Shown piece by piece: positions 17,453 to 24,601 of a stretch of DNA of 40,102 bases; the first letter of the stretch is position 1; each line of letters starts with the position of its first letter. Below the pieces are notes generated by a model. The model was not told the DNA's origin and did not search any database. It worked only from the letters and a program-made list of their open reading frames with translations. The DNA is from Saprospirales bacterium (lineage in GTDB: Bacteria > Bacteroidota > Bacteroidia > Chitinophagales > CAMDFR01), in contig CANHVE010000003.1 of assembly GCA_947464015.1 (NCBI GenBank), positions 1 through 40,102 on the forward strand. Reading direction: 5' to 3'. The position numbers and the translations under genes are program-made.

Positions 17453-18682
17453 ATGCAATACATCGTCTATGCCATACCTGCTTTCTTTCTGCTGATAGGC
17501 GTAGAATTGCTCATTGACAAACTAAAAAAATCCGGCTATTATAAATTAAACGACACGGTTACAAATATTAATTTGGGCATAGGGTCACAATTAGTAGGGG
17601 TTTTTATAAAAGGATTAACATTAGGAGCTTACATCTATATCTACGAACATTTTCGATTTATACAAGAAATTCCTAACCAGGCACTCACCTTTATTTTACT
17701 CTTTATAGGAGTCGATTTTTTTTATTATTGGTTTCATCGATTGGCACACGAAATTGGCGTTTTATGGGGTTCACATGTAGTACATCATCAAAGTGAAGAA
17801 TATAATTTTTCCGTTGCACTTCGTCAAAGTTGGTCGCAAGGATTCTTCTCTTGGATCTTTTATATTCCTTTGGCATTTATAGGATTTAAGCCCGAAATGT
17901 TCGTCTTAGTAAGTGCTTTACAAACACTTTATCAGTTTTGGATTCACACAAAATTGATTCGTAAATTACCAAAACCTTTTGAATATCTTTTTAATACTCC
18001 TTCTCATCATCGTGTGCATCATGGACAAAATCCATTGTATATTGATAGAAATCATGGAGGGACTCTTATTGTTTTCGATAGAATGTTTGGTACTTTTCAA
18101 GAAGAACTAGAACCGCTTGTTTACGGCATAACCAAACCTGCCAATAGTTGGAATCCTATAGGGCTTAATGTCGATTATTGGAAAGATTGGTTTACTCATT
18201 TTGTACAAGCAAATGGTTGGATTAATAAATTAAAAACGATTTATAAAGCTCCAGGTTGGACAGATAAAGAGATAAAAACGCCTACATTTTCATCAGCAAA
18301 CATTCACAAATTTGATGTTTCTTTAAGCAAACAAATCAATGCGTATGTATTATTTCAATTTGTTGTTTTGTTGTTATTAAGCTCATTATTATTGAATATT
18401 ATTGGCGATCAATCCTTACATATAGAGCTATATCAAAAAGCATTCATAGCCTTGTATATGATATTTTGTTTATTTGCTATTGGTGCTATATTAGAAAATA
18501 AATCTTGGTCGAAAATTATTGAAGTGATACGCTTAATAATATTTCCAATATTTATGTATTATGTGATTGTATTAGCTCAATTACATCTAAATCTTCAACT
18601 GATAAGTATTGTTAGTTCGTTTTTTGCATTGCTCTCAATAACCTATTATTACTGGTCTGCAAAGAATCCTAACAAATTATAA
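17453..18682 (+). CDS. Sterol desaturase / fatty acid hydroxylase superfamily membrane protein
   Basis: 409 residues. The di-iron histidine clusters of the superfamily are present: HRLAHE at about 95-100, HVVHHQSE around 108-115 and HHRVHHG near 186-192. These are embedded among membrane helices; the N-terminal helix is at about 3-22 and four or so additional helices follow residue 295. The domain likely hydroxylates or desaturates a lipid using O2. The C-terminal third (from about 290) is extra compared with a minimal about 280-residue family member and is purely hydrophobic, as in alkylglycerol-monooxygenase-like proteins. The substrate is unknown. It converges with tag, leaving a 3-bp gap. 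Confidence 0.86.
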   Translation: MQYIVYAIPAFFLLIGVELLIDKLKKSGYYKLNDTVTNINLGIGSQLVGVFIKGLTLGAYIYIYEHFRFIQEIPNQALTFILLFIGVDFFYYWFHRLAHEIGVLWGSHVVHHQSEEYNFSVALRQSWSQGFFSWIFYIPLAFIGFKPEMFVLVSALQTLYQFWIHTKLIRKLPKPFEYLFNTPSHHRVHHGQNPLYIDRNHGGTLIVFDRMFGTFQEELEPLVYGITKPANSWNPIGLNVDYWKDWFTHFVQANGWINKLKTIYKAPGWTDKEIKTPTFSSANIHKFDVSLSKQINAYVLFQFVVLLLLSSLLLNIIGDQSLHIELYQKAFIALYMIFCLFAIGAILENKSWSKIIEVIRLIIFPIFMYYVIVLAQLHLNLQLISIVSSFFALLSITYYYWSAKNPNKL

Positions 18683-18685
18683 TTG

Positions 18686-19270
18686 CTATTGTTTTTTGTT
18701 TAATTGTTTATATCTATGGCAGGTACAAAGATGATCGTTCACCATTCCTGCCGCTTGCATAAAGGCATAACAAATAGTTGAACCTACAAATTTAAACCCT
18801 TCTTTTTTTAAAGCTTTTGACATCGCATCACTTTCAGCTGATATAGCAGGTATTTCGGAGTGTGATTGAATTTGGTTTTGTATTACTTCATGATTGGTGA
18901 ATTGCCAAATATAATTACTAAATGAGCCATGCTCTTTTTGTAATCGTAAAAAATGTATTGCATTAGTTACAGTAGCTCTAATTTTTAATTGGTTTCGTAT
19001 TATGCCAGCATCCAGCATCAATGCTTGAATTTTTGCTTCTTCATACTTCGCAATTTTCTTCGCATTAAATTGATCAAATGCTTTTTTAAAATGTTCTCTT
19101 TTGTATAAAATCGTTTTCCAACTCAATCCTGCTTGAAAACTATCTAACACGATAAATTCAAATAATTTTGCATCATCATATACTGGAGTGCCCCACTCTT
19201 CGTCGTGATAGGTTATCATTAAAGGATCTTGTCCTGGCCACATACAGCCACTAGTAGTTTTTGTTTTCAT
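18686..19270 (-). CDS. tag: DNA-3-methyladenine glycosylase I
   Basis: 194 residues from the Met at 19270, matching the E. coli Tag length (187); the in-frame Met at 19291 would add a seven-residue MLIFEIN extension and is less likely. Family features: Cys9 and His22 (SGCMW, YHDEEWG) with His180 and Cys184 (HLCTCHRY), the zinc-binding set, and FQAGLSWKTILYKREHFKKAF in the middle. It removes 3-methyladenine from alkylated DNA. It is transcribed separately or after the small T9SS-domain gene, with a hairpin terminator between them. Confidence 0.95.
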   Translation of the reverse strand: MKTKTTSGCMWPGQDPLMITYHDEEWGTPVYDDAKLFEFIVLDSFQAGLSWKTILYKREHFKKAFDQFNAKKIAKYEEAKIQALMLDAGIIRNQLKIRATVTNAIHFLRLQKEHGSFSNYIWQFTNHEVIQNQIQSHSEIPAISAESDAMSKALKKEGFKFVGSTICYAFMQAAGMVNDHLCTCHRYKQLNKKQ

Positions 19271-19291
19271 ATTTATTTCAAAAATAAGCAT

Positions 19292-19330
19292 AAAAAAAAC
19301 TCCTTCCCATAAATGAAAAAGAGTTTCCTT
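19292..19330 (-). terminator. Probable terminator after the small T9SS-domain gene
   Basis: On the minus strand AAACTC (19326-19321) pairs with GAGTTT (19302-19297); the stem can extend by several wobble pairs and is followed by a run of T (19299-19292). It lies 60 bp past the stop at 19389. Confidence 0.6.
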
Positions 19331-19388
19331 AATAAAGCCAATTATTAATAATGCCTAGATATTCCTAAAAATATCTAAAGACCATTTT

Positions 19389-19730
19389 TTATTGTTTGTA
19401 AATTCTTTTGGTGATTTTTGCATCTCCTACATAAATATTTACTAAATACATTCCTGAAGATAAACCAGACAAATCAATATCTAAATTTTCTTCAGTAGTT
19501 TTTTTATAATATACATTACCAATTAAATTAGTGATTTCTACTCGTGCAGATTCTGAATTATTTATATCTACACTCAAATTAGTAATGACTAATGAAGGAT
19601 ATACTTTGCAATCTATTGATTTTGTAAAACTAGTGATTTCGTTTTGTTGAGGATCTGTAGCTTCTGCGGCTGCATATGTCAAATTACCTATAAAGAATAA
19701 GGCTATTAGTAAAAAGAGTCTTGCTTTCAT
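19389..19730 (-). CDS. Small secreted protein consisting mainly of a T9SS type A sorting-like domain
   Basis: 113 residues. A signal peptide (about 1-20, ending TYAAAEA) is followed by a 20-residue linker and then the pattern of a T9SS type A C-terminal sorting domain: VYPSLVITNLSVDINN, ARVEITNLIGNVYYKK, LDIDLSGLSSGMYLVNIYVGDAKITKRIYKQ. The usual cargo domain is missing. It may be a remnant or a genuine small surface-exported protein. The gene has its own terminator and no clear promoter match. Confidence 0.75.
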   Translation of the reverse strand: MKARLFLLIALFFIGNLTYAAAEATDPQQNEITSFTKSIDCKVYPSLVITNLSVDINNSESARVEITNLIGNVYYKKTTEENLDIDLSGLSSGMYLVNIYVGDAKITKRIYKQ

Positions 19731-19835
19731 AATATTCTGTTTTTTTGGACGTTATTACTTAATTAAAACGTATCAAAAATTCTCGTTAATGTTGAATTTT
19801 GAAAGTAGATTCTTTATCTATAGGCACTAATATTT

Positions 19836-20408
19836 TTAATAATTAAATAACTTGTCTGTAAATATATATTCTTTTTTTCGAAATTGCAAGTAATAAATGG
19901 CTTTTTGTAGCCCAAAACGACCAAGATTTATGTTTTTTATGTTTTTTTCACAAAATATCTTAGCTCCATATTCGTTGTATAGTGTTATTTCAAAGGGCTC
20001 TTCAGGTGTGTTTAATATGCTTAAATCTTGATTATCAGCAGAATAAAAGAAAGAAAAAGGATTTTCCAAAGGAGAAACAATAGCTAAATTGCTTTGAACA
20101 TAAAAACTACCTATCATTGCTAAATCTGCCTTACATTGATAATTGTGAGTTCCTAAGACAGTTGGTATATATCGATAGAGATTTTCAGTATCAGAGCTAA
20201 ATGAATCCGCTCCTGCAGGCAAAATGGTAGACTGAAGAGGAAGCAGAGATAATGGTCCATTAAATTCTACAGTATCACCTAAATTAATAATCATCGCGTT
20301 TGGTAAATAATTATGCCCATAATGTGTTCCAAAATGAACTACATATACTGTCGCATGAATCTTACAAAGGCATACAAATAAAGATAAGAGTAAATAAATC
20401 TTTCTCAT
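19836..20408 (-). CDS. Secreted cupredoxin-like protein with C-terminal T9SS-like tail
   Basis: 190 residues with a signal peptide (about 1-19). Residues 20-105 resemble a plastocyanin-like domain: YVVHFGTHYGHNYLPNAMII, NLGDTVEFNG, then LPAGADSF and GTHNYQCKADLAMIGSFYV. In functional blue-copper sites the pattern near the end is C-H-M with an upstream His; here Cys and Met remain (QCKADLAM) but the middle His and the usual upstream HN(V) are absent, so copper binding is doubtful. Residues about 120-190 resemble a sorting domain (LYNEYGAKIF, YYLQFRKKEYIFTDKLF). It is divergent from the reductase-like gene at 20457. Confidence 0.62.
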   Translation of the reverse strand: MRKIYLLLSLFVCLCKIHATVYVVHFGTHYGHNYLPNAMIINLGDTVEFNGPLSLLPLQSTILPAGADSFSSDTENLYRYIPTVLGTHNYQCKADLAMIGSFYVQSNLAIVSPLENPFSFFYSADNQDLSILNTPEEPFEITLYNEYGAKIFCEKNIKNINLGRFGLQKAIYYLQFRKKEYIFTDKLFNY

Positions 20409-20456
20409 TCTTATGTAAAACTAACAAATCTGCTTAATTTCGATAAAATATTTTCT

Positions 20457-21203
20457 ATGTTTCAAAATTATTTTACCGTATTTGTTTTATGCTGGATAGC
20501 CTTTGCAATTATCACTTTTATATCTCTATTCTTCATTAAACAACCCTACGGAAGACATAGTACATCCACTTTTGGTAAAATGATAGATAATCAACTTGGT
20601 TGGATTATCATGGAATTGCCATCACCGATTGTTTTTGCATATTTTTTTTTCACAGGAACAGCCACATTAACTTCTATACATTATTTGTTGTTTAGTTTAT
20701 ATATGATTCATTACATCAATAGAAGTATTATTTTCCCATTACGTATTCGTACTAAAAACAAAAAAATGCCTTTAATAATAGCCTTATCTGCTATATTTTT
20801 TAATTTGGTGAATGGATTTGTAAATGGTTATTATTTGGGAAATAATGCTATTACAAAAGAACCAATCATATTCATCGTTTTTGGATTTATCTTATTCGTC
20901 ATAGGCTTCTATATCAACAATAAATCAGATCATATATTATTACATTTAAGAGGTAAAGACGAAACGGGGTATAAAATTCCAAAAGGATTTTTATTTGAAA
21001 AAGTTACATCGCCAAATTATTTTGGTGAAATTTTAGAATGGTTAGGGTTTTGTATAATGAATATCCATATTGCCTCTATCTCATTTTTAGTATGGACTTT
21101 GGCCAATCTAATTCCCAGAGCTAGAGATCACCATCAGTGGTATAAAGACAAGTTTGAGAACTATCCAACAGACAGAAAAAGAATATTCCCTTATATATAT
21201 TAA
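20457..21203 (+). CDS. Steroid 5-alpha-reductase-type (DUF1295/SRD5A C-terminal) membrane protein
   Basis: 248 residues with about six membrane helices. The family signature is visible: QPYGRHSTSTFGKMIDNQLG near residues 27-46 and the C-terminal NADPH-linked segment GFLFEKVTSPNYFGEILEWL followed by ARDHHQWYKDKFENYPTDRK and a final IFPYIY. This agrees with 3-oxo-5-alpha-steroid 4-dehydrogenase-like enzymes of about 250 residues. It likely reduces a double bond in a lipid in the inner membrane; the native substrate is not known. It converges with the hydrolase gene at 21205, leaving one base between the stops. Confidence 0.85.
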   Translation: MFQNYFTVFVLCWIAFAIITFISLFFIKQPYGRHSTSTFGKMIDNQLGWIIMELPSPIVFAYFFFTGTATLTSIHYLLFSLYMIHYINRSIIFPLRIRTKNKKMPLIIALSAIFFNLVNGFVNGYYLGNNAITKEPIIFIVFGFILFVIGFYINNKSDHILLHLRGKDETGYKIPKGFLFEKVTSPNYFGEILEWLGFCIMNIHIASISFLVWTLANLIPRARDHHQWYKDKFENYPTDRKRIFPYIY

Positions 21204-21204
21204 A

Positions 21205-22008
21205 CTAGCAATGATTAGGATTATTACCGTTTATACAGGCATTAAATTCTATTGGATCGTGTGAGCAAATGAATCGTACTTGATCTTTACTAGCGTTGTA
21301 AAATTGTTGTAATCGGTTTTGATTCTTTCTTCGGTCATCACTATTAAAATCGATAAAATATTGTATAAGCCTAATTCCAAAAGGCGTTTCGCTAGGATTT
21401 TTTTTAATCGTATCTCTGTGATAGTAAGCGTCTCCACAATGAAACAACCACCCCTTATCCGTCAATATAGCTACTCCACAATGTCCTGATGTATGCCCAC
21501 GCAAAGGAACCAATAAGATTTCTTCGTTTTTATCTAAGATGTTTGATTTGTTGAATCCGTTCCATTTTTCACCATAAATATCATGTATACACCAGTTTGT
21601 TTCATGTTTAAATTGTTGTAAGCTATAGCCAGGCAATGGGTTTTCGTTATTATATACATTATCATATTCGTAGCGTAAAATATGAATTTTAGCCTTCGGA
21701 AAATCGCTTAAGCCTCCTGCGTGGTCTGCATGAAGATGAGTTAAAACAATATGTTTAATATCTGAAGCTACATAACCCATTTTTTGAATTTGAGATAATG
21801 CCGTTTCTTGCATTTCTAATTTAGGTTTCACAAAGCTGCGAAAAGTTTTATCTAATCTTTTTTTAGGGTATTCAATATCCTTTGTTCCTAATCCGGTATC
21901 AACCAACATTAATCCCTCAGGACTTTCAATAAGTAGACAGTGGCAAACCATTTGACCAATTAGTGGATTGAGTGTTGCGCAGTTTAAATGATGTATTTTT
22001 AAAGGCAT
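21205..22008 (-). CDS. Metallo-beta-lactamase-fold hydrolase (lactonase-like)
   Basis: 267 residues. The metal site THLHADHAGG gives His91, His93, Asp95 and His96; further ligands are likely in HTSGHCG, HCGDAYY and SHDPIEF. The early LIESPEGLMLVDTGLG and the moderate length are typical of AHL-lactonase/AttM-like or general MBL hydrolases. No signal peptide is evident, so it is likely cytoplasmic. It is last in the minus-strand run, 49 bp after the Spy-like gene. The substrate cannot be deduced. Confidence 0.86.
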   Translation of the reverse strand: MPLKIHHLNCATLNPLIGQMVCHCLLIESPEGLMLVDTGLGTKDIEYPKKRLDKTFRSFVKPKLEMQETALSQIQKMGYVASDIKHIVLTHLHADHAGGLSDFPKAKIHILRYEYDNVYNNENPLPGYSLQQFKHETNWCIHDIYGEKWNGFNKSNILDKNEEILLVPLRGHTSGHCGVAILTDKGWLFHCGDAYYHRDTIKKNPSETPFGIRLIQYFIDFNSDDRRKNQNRLQQFYNASKDQVRFICSHDPIEFNACINGNNPNHC

Positions 22009-22057
22009 TTGTAAATATAAAGAAAATAATAAAACTAGGGAATACTTCTCTTAAAAC

Positions 22058-22483
22058 TTACTTTGTTTTCAATTGTTCAATCATTATTTTTTTAAACTCG
22101 CGTTCTGCTTGTTTAAGTTTAATTAGTTTTTTGGCAGAGATTATTAATAGAAACTTATCAGCAAATTTTTTATTAATCGCATATCGTTGGTTTTCCAATT
22201 CAAGCTCTTTATAAATAAATTGTTTGGCTTCTGTTTCGCTCATCTGATCAATGGTTTTTCCTATCGCTTTGAGAGGACGCTCTAGATTATCCAGTTCGGT
22301 ATGATACTCATTGTAAACAGGCCAAAACTTTTGAGCTTCTTCAGGCGTTAAATTCATTTGTGAAGTAATATAAGCGTTTCGCATAGCTTCTATTTTCTCT
22401 TTTCGTTGAGAAGGATTGGTGGATTGTGCTTGTGCTATTACAACGTATATAAATAATAGACTTACTAAGATTGTATTTTTCAT
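22058..22483 (-). CDS. Spy/CpxP-like periplasmic protein of a sigma/anti-sigma operon
   Basis: 141 residues. A signal peptide (1 to about 19, ending AQAQ) is followed by an all-helical charged protein with MNLTPEEAQKFWPVYNEYHTELDNL at about 43-67 and a Lys/Glu-rich C-terminal coiled coil (ISAKKLIKLKQAEREFKKIM). This layout is recurrent in Bacteroidota next to ECF sigma and anti-sigma genes and resembles the Spy/CpxP fold, suggesting an envelope-stress chaperone or sensor role (inference). It lies one base after the anti-sigma-like gene. Confidence 0.72.
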   Translation of the reverse strand: MKNTILVSLLFIYVVIAQAQSTNPSQRKEKIEAMRNAYITSQMNLTPEEAQKFWPVYNEYHTELDNLERPLKAIGKTIDQMSETEAKQFIYKELELENQRYAINKKFADKFLLIISAKKLIKLKQAEREFKKIMIEQLKTK

Positions 22484-22484
22484 T

Positions 22485-22976
22485 TTATATATTTATTTCT
22501 GTGTTATCTAATTCTATCCAATCGTCTAAAAGTTGTTTTTTTTCTTCTTCTGTTAGATCGTTACTTGATTTATAAATAGGCAATTTTAAACTATTGCTTT
22601 GCTTAATCAACTCTTCTTCATTTATCTCATCCATATGATTAATTAAATAGATTTCAATTTCAGCGTCCTCTATTTTACTTAATTGACTTCTTACTTCTTT
22701 TTCACTTAAACCTGGAGCAGTATTTTGTGTTAATTGAAACCAAAAAAAACTAAAGAAACACAAAGCAAATATAGCAGCAATGAATAATGGCTTAAAAAAA
22801 GGAATAATCGAAGTATTAGAAGTGATTTGCGGATGGTGAATCTTTTGTAACAATTCATTTTCAAAATTTTCAAAATAGGAATCGGGAACTAAAAAAGGAT
22901 TTTTTTTAGATAAATTTTTGAAGGCCTCTATGTGGTCGTCTTCCATATTTTGATTATGATTTGCATCCATTTTCAT
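22485..22976 (-). CDS. Anti-sigma-factor-like single-pass membrane protein
   Basis: 163 residues. The N-terminal cytoplasmic part contains NPFLVPDSYFENFENELLQKI (about 26-46), a segment common to small membrane proteins next to ECF sigma factors in Bacteroidota. A membrane helix runs at about 59-82, followed by an acidic periplasmic tail. No zinc-binding anti-sigma (HxxxCxxC) motif is present. The position, 24 bp after the sigma gene and one base before the Spy-like gene, supports a role in holding the sigma factor; this is inferred. Confidence 0.72.
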   Translation of the reverse strand: MKMDANHNQNMEDDHIEAFKNLSKKNPFLVPDSYFENFENELLQKIHHPQITSNTSIIPFFKPLFIAAIFALCFFSFFWFQLTQNTAPGLSEKEVRSQLSKIEDAEIEIYLINHMDEINEEELIKQSNSLKLPIYKSSNDLTEEEKKQLLDDWIELDNTEINI

Positions 22977-23000
22977 TAGATAAGTATTAGGGTATTTGGT

Positions 23001-23558
23001 TTAATCTTTTTTTAAATATTCTTCTATTTTTTTAACTGCATGGTGAAAACTAGCTTTGAGAGCACCTACAGAGGTATTCAGTATTTGAGCCATTTCTTCA
23101 TATTTTAATTCCTCATAGTATTTCATTGTAAAAACAATCCGTTGTTTGTCTGGTAATAATTGAATCGCTTTTTGAAATTTGATATCCGCTTCACCACCAT
23201 CAAAATAAGGATCTGCTTTTAACTGGTTTTCAATCGACTGATTGTTAGATTCTTCATGGTCATTTAATAAAAACGAAAAAGTATAAACTTTTTTTTGTTT
23301 TCTAAGAAAAGTCATGGTTTCGTTATAAGCAATTTTATATAGCCAAGTAGATAATTGAGCTTCTTCTCTAAAAAGATCTATACCCGACCATGCTTTTAGA
23401 AACACATTTTGCAATATATCATGGGTGTCTTCATGTTGTAATACGATTCGACGTATTTGATAATATAGTTGTTGCTGATATTTTTTCACAAGTAAGGTAA
23501 AAGCCTTTTCTTTAGAGGCTTCTACACGAAACAGGGCTACTAACTCTTTATCAGTCAT
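23001..23558 (-). CDS. ECF-family RNA polymerase sigma-70 factor
   Basis: 185 residues from the Met at 23558 (MTDKELVALFRVEASKEKAF). A Met at 23594 is also in frame but would add MNLNVLSIYIYN and would place the palindrome at 23580-23601 in coding sequence. Region 2: LVKKYQQQLYYQIRRIVLQHEDTHDILQNVFLKAW, then LSTWLYKIAYNETMTFLRK. Region 4: LLPDKQRIVFTMKYYEELKYEEMAQILNTSVGALKASFHHAVKKIE. It is the first gene of a three-gene unit with an anti-sigma-like and a Spy-like protein, pointing to envelope stress. It is 73 bp downstream of the transketolase half-gene. Confidence 0.92.
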   Translation of the reverse strand: MTDKELVALFRVEASKEKAFTLLVKKYQQQLYYQIRRIVLQHEDTHDILQNVFLKAWSGIDLFREEAQLSTWLYKIAYNETMTFLRKQKKVYTFSFLLNDHEESNNQSIENQLKADPYFDGGEADIKFQKAIQLLPDKQRIVFTMKYYEELKYEEMAQILNTSVGALKASFHHAVKKIEEYLKKD

Positions 23559-23579
23559 GTTATATATATATATGGACAA

Positions 23580-23601
23580 TACGTTTAAATTCATAAACGT
23601 A
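23580..23601. promoter_or_regulatory. Perfect palindrome upstream of the ECF sigma gene
   Basis: TACGTTTA (23580-23587), spacer AATTCA, TAAACGTA (23594-23601): a perfect 8-bp inverted repeat with a 6-bp spacer. It sits 22 bases before the preferred sigma start, where an operator or autoregulatory element could be. Confidence 0.5.
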
Positions 23602-23631
23602 AGAATAAAGAAGTAGTATATAAGCCTTATC

Positions 23632-24591
23632 TTATTTTCTGCTGATGGCTTTCATTGCGGCTTCTACCACGTTTTTGCTGTCTAAGCCATACTCAGTCAT
23701 TAATTGATCGGGAGTACCACTTTGACCAAAAGCATCGTTAACAGCTACAAATTCAGCAGGACATGGATAATGTTGACTCAACAATTGTGATATCGTGGCC
23801 CCTAATCCACCCAGCTTTTGATGTTCTTCGGCAATAACTACACATTTTGTCTTACGAACAGAGTTTAAGACAGCCGTTTCATCTAAAGGTTTAATGGTAT
23901 GTATATTTATTAATTCAACTTGAATGCCTTTTTCTTGTAATGCTTTAGTAGCTTCAATACTTTTCCAAACCATATGTCCGGTAGCTATAATGGTAACATC
24001 ATTTCCTTCTTGCATTAAAATAGCTTTTCCAATTTCAAAACCTTCATTTAAAGGAGTAAAATTGGGCCATTTAGGTCTACCAAAACGTAAATAAACAGGA
24101 CCCACATGATCTGCAATAGCAAGCGTAGCTAGCTTCGTTTGATTAAAATCACATGGATTTATAACGGTAAAGCCCGGTAACATTTGCATTAAACCAATAT
24201 CTTCTAAAATTTGGTGAGTTGCACCATCTTCCCCTAAAGTTAGCCCCGCGTGAGAGCAGCATATTTTAACGTTTTTGCCAGAATAAGCCACAGATTGTCT
24301 AATTTGATCATACACTCTACCTGTACCGAAATTAGCAAAAGTTGTAGCAAAAGGAATTTTATCATCTATCGCTAAACCTGCTGAAATCCCTATCATATTC
24401 GCTTCAGCAATACCACATTGAATAAATCGATCTGGAAATTCTTTTTCAAATTCTTCTAATTTTAAAGAGCCAGTTAAATCTGCACAAAGAGCAATTACAT
24501 TAGGATTTTTTCTACCTAATTCTACCATTGCTTCTCCAAATCCTGAACGGGTATCTTTTTGGTTTTGTTCTACGTATTTTTCCAGTGCCAT
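23632..24591 (-). CDS. Transketolase, C-terminal subunit
   Basis: 319 residues, corresponding to the pyrimidine-binding and C-terminal domains of transketolase in organisms where the enzyme is split. Motifs: LCADLTGSLKLEEFEKEFPD, FIQCGIAEANMIGISAGLA (about 57-75), HAGLTLGEDGATHQILEDIG, PVYLRFGRPKWP, and the C-terminal domain with VVIAEEHQKLGGLGATISQL. The thiamin-diphosphate-binding N-terminal half is not in this window: the upstream neighbour, 10 bp away, is the CNNM-type gene. It works in the non-oxidative pentose phosphate pathway. Confidence 0.92.
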   Translation of the reverse strand: MALEKYVEQNQKDTRSGFGEAMVELGRKNPNVIALCADLTGSLKLEEFEKEFPDRFIQCGIAEANMIGISAGLAIDDKIPFATTFANFGTGRVYDQIRQSVAYSGKNVKICCSHAGLTLGEDGATHQILEDIGLMQMLPGFTVINPCDFNQTKLATLAIADHVGPVYLRFGRPKWPNFTPLNEGFEIGKAILMQEGNDVTIIATGHMVWKSIEATKALQEKGIQVELINIHTIKPLDETAVLNSVRKTKCVVIAEEHQKLGGLGATISQLLSQHYPCPAEFVAVNDAFGQSGTPDQLMTEYGLDSKNVVEAAMKAISRK

Positions 24592-24601
24592 ATTTGTGTT
24601 T

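Noticed and set aside
20435-20442. TAATTTCG as a -7 box for the 5-alpha-reductase-like gene
   Set aside because: It deviates from TAnnTTTG at a key base and has no -33 partner at the right distance.
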